From an uncultured Nocardioidaceae bacterium (GTDB lineage Bacteria > Actinomycetota > Actinomycetes > Propionibacteriales > Nocardioidaceae), in contig CADCUJ010000036.1 in NCBI GenBank assembly GCA_902805855.1, forward strand, positions 1-40,326: a stretch of 40,326 bases of DNA, written 5' to 3'. Below, piece by piece: positions 39,747 to 40,326 of the stretch. Position 1 is the stretch's first letter. Each line of letters begins with the position of its first letter. The notes under the pieces are model-generated. The model was not told the origin of the DNA, ran no database searches, and saw nothing but the letters and a program-made list of their open reading frames with translations. A program made the translations under genes and the position numbers.

Positions 39747-40326
39747 ACCAGCCGGGCGAGCTCGAAGTGCATGGGATCGGTGTAGCTCCAGTCCCCGCCC
39801 CAGGCGAAGCCCCATTTCTTGAAGATCGCGACGACGGTCCGGTCGATCTCACCGACGGTGCCTCGCTGGTTCCCGGGCACGTTGAGGTCCACCGCGATGC
39901 CCCAGCTGTGCAGCGAGAGCCGGTTCGAGGGGTCCCGTGCGATGAACCGCGGCACGTAGCAGCCGGCGTACTCCTGTGGGTCGACCTCGTCCGCGAGGCC
40001 GCGGTCGACGACCTCCTGGAGCGCTCCGCGCAGCTGCGGCAGCATCACCCGGTGACAGTTCACCGCGCCCAGGATCGGCACCCGCTCCGTGGTGATGTTG
40101 GCCGAGACCCAGCTCTGCTCCGGCTGGATCGACCCGTCGGCGAAGTAGTGGTAGCTGAAGCTGCCGACGGCGGCGGCCAGCGAACCTCCCGTCTCCTGAG
40201 GAGCTGGGATGTCCTGCTGCTTCGCGATCCGCTCGACCTCGCGGACCAGCCGCTCGATCTCCTCGATGTCGGCCTCCTGGTCCGAAAGCGGGATCACCGG
40301 GCCGGTGTCGTCCTTGCGGCCAGGGG
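39740..40326 (-). CDS. M15-type D-alanyl-D-alanine carboxypeptidase-like protein, 5' truncated
   Basis: At least 195 residues; the frame runs off the right edge (PGRKDDTGPV upstream of the first in-window GTG at 40297), so the N-terminus is missing. The metal-binding motifs of the M15 (VanY/Peptidase_M15_4) family are visible: SLHSWGIAVDLN (H...D) and DPMHFEL (final His). Relatives trim peptidoglycan stem peptides outside the cytoplasm. A signal peptide or anchor would be in the missing part. An acidic helix (DIEEIERLVREVERIAKQQ) precedes the catalytic domain. Confidence 0.82.
   Translation of the reverse strand, partial: PGRKDDTGPVIPLSDQEADIEEIERLVREVERIAKQQDIPAPQETGGSLAAAVGSFSYHYFADGSIQPEQSWVSANITTERVPILGAVNCHRVMLPQLRGALQEVVDRGLADEVDPQEYAGCYVPRFIARDPSNRLSLHSWGIAVDLNVPGNQRGTVGEIDRTVVAIFKKWGFAWGGDWSYTDPMHFELARLVR

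Noticed and set aside
1-40326. CRISPR array, prophage, insertion sequence or genomic island
   Set aside because: No regularly spaced repeats, integrase, transposase or phage genes were seen. The tRNA-Ser genes have no duplicated 3' ends nearby that would mark an attachment site.

Overview
The window is a stretch of high-GC actinobacterial chromosome. Codon third positions are almost all G or C. Most promoters look like TAnnnT. The gene content is actinobacterial: a GTP-type PEP carboxykinase, the bacterial proteasome activator Bpa, a mycobacterial Sdh1-like succinate dehydrogenase, and DUF5926, DUF4446 and DUF6457 proteins. A Nocardioides-like member of the Nocardioidaceae is my best guess, by inference only. 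I see no prophage, insertion sequence, CRISPR array or rRNA; most of the window is core chromosome.

Layout. 1-3.8 kb: the 3' part of pckG, then a two-HTH (TrmB/LuxR-like) regulator facing a tiny gene for a 54-aa secreted peptide with two DTGWG repeats. A 13+13 bp inverted repeat lies upstream of the peptide gene, followed by a tRNA-Ser(GCU) gene. 3.9-9.4 kb: a small hypothetical gene, tRNA-Ser(UGA), a leftward set (nitrilase, membrane protein, free biotin/lipoyl carrier) and a rightward set (MobA, DUF6457 protein, quinone oxidoreductase, Bpa). 9.4-15.2 kb, leftward: sdhC-sdhA-sdhB, and serS with a HAD phosphatase. 15.3-23.4 kb: a PAP2-diacylglycerol kinase fusion, a C45 peptidase, DUF4446, pheA, larB-larC (nickel-pincer cofactor), a GDT1-type cation transporter and arginine deiminase. 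23.5-30.1 kb: a SEC-C/DUF5926 protein, an anti-sigma-like ATPase coupled to a glycerophosphodiesterase, an Fpg/Nei glycosylase, a rhodanese, Aat, EcsC and a sulfotransferase. 30.1-37.4 kb: a leucine-degradation operon (methylcrotonyl-CoA carboxylase beta and alpha, HMG-CoA lyase), an aminopeptidase-like hydrolase with a coupled 30-codon small ORF, a two-domain VOC protein and a TetR regulator. 37.4 kb to the end: an M13 metallopeptidase, a small GNAT protein and the C-terminal part of an M15-type peptidase.

Working together. The TetR gene and the carboxylase operon, 2.1 kb apart, each carry a near-identical 16-bp palindrome in the promoter, which suggests an autoregulated repressor of leucine/branched-chain acyl-CoA breakdown. 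The strongest candidate for an undescribed system is the regulator plus DTGWG-peptide pair at 1.7-3.4 kb. It has the parts of a peptide-sensing circuit: an exported repeat peptide, a convergent regulator with a possible ligand-binding middle domain, and an operator-like palindrome. A second general feature is that about two thirds of the apparent transcription units have a -10 hexamer 6-8 nt before the start codon, so leaderless transcription seems to be the default here. I used this spacing to choose several start codons.
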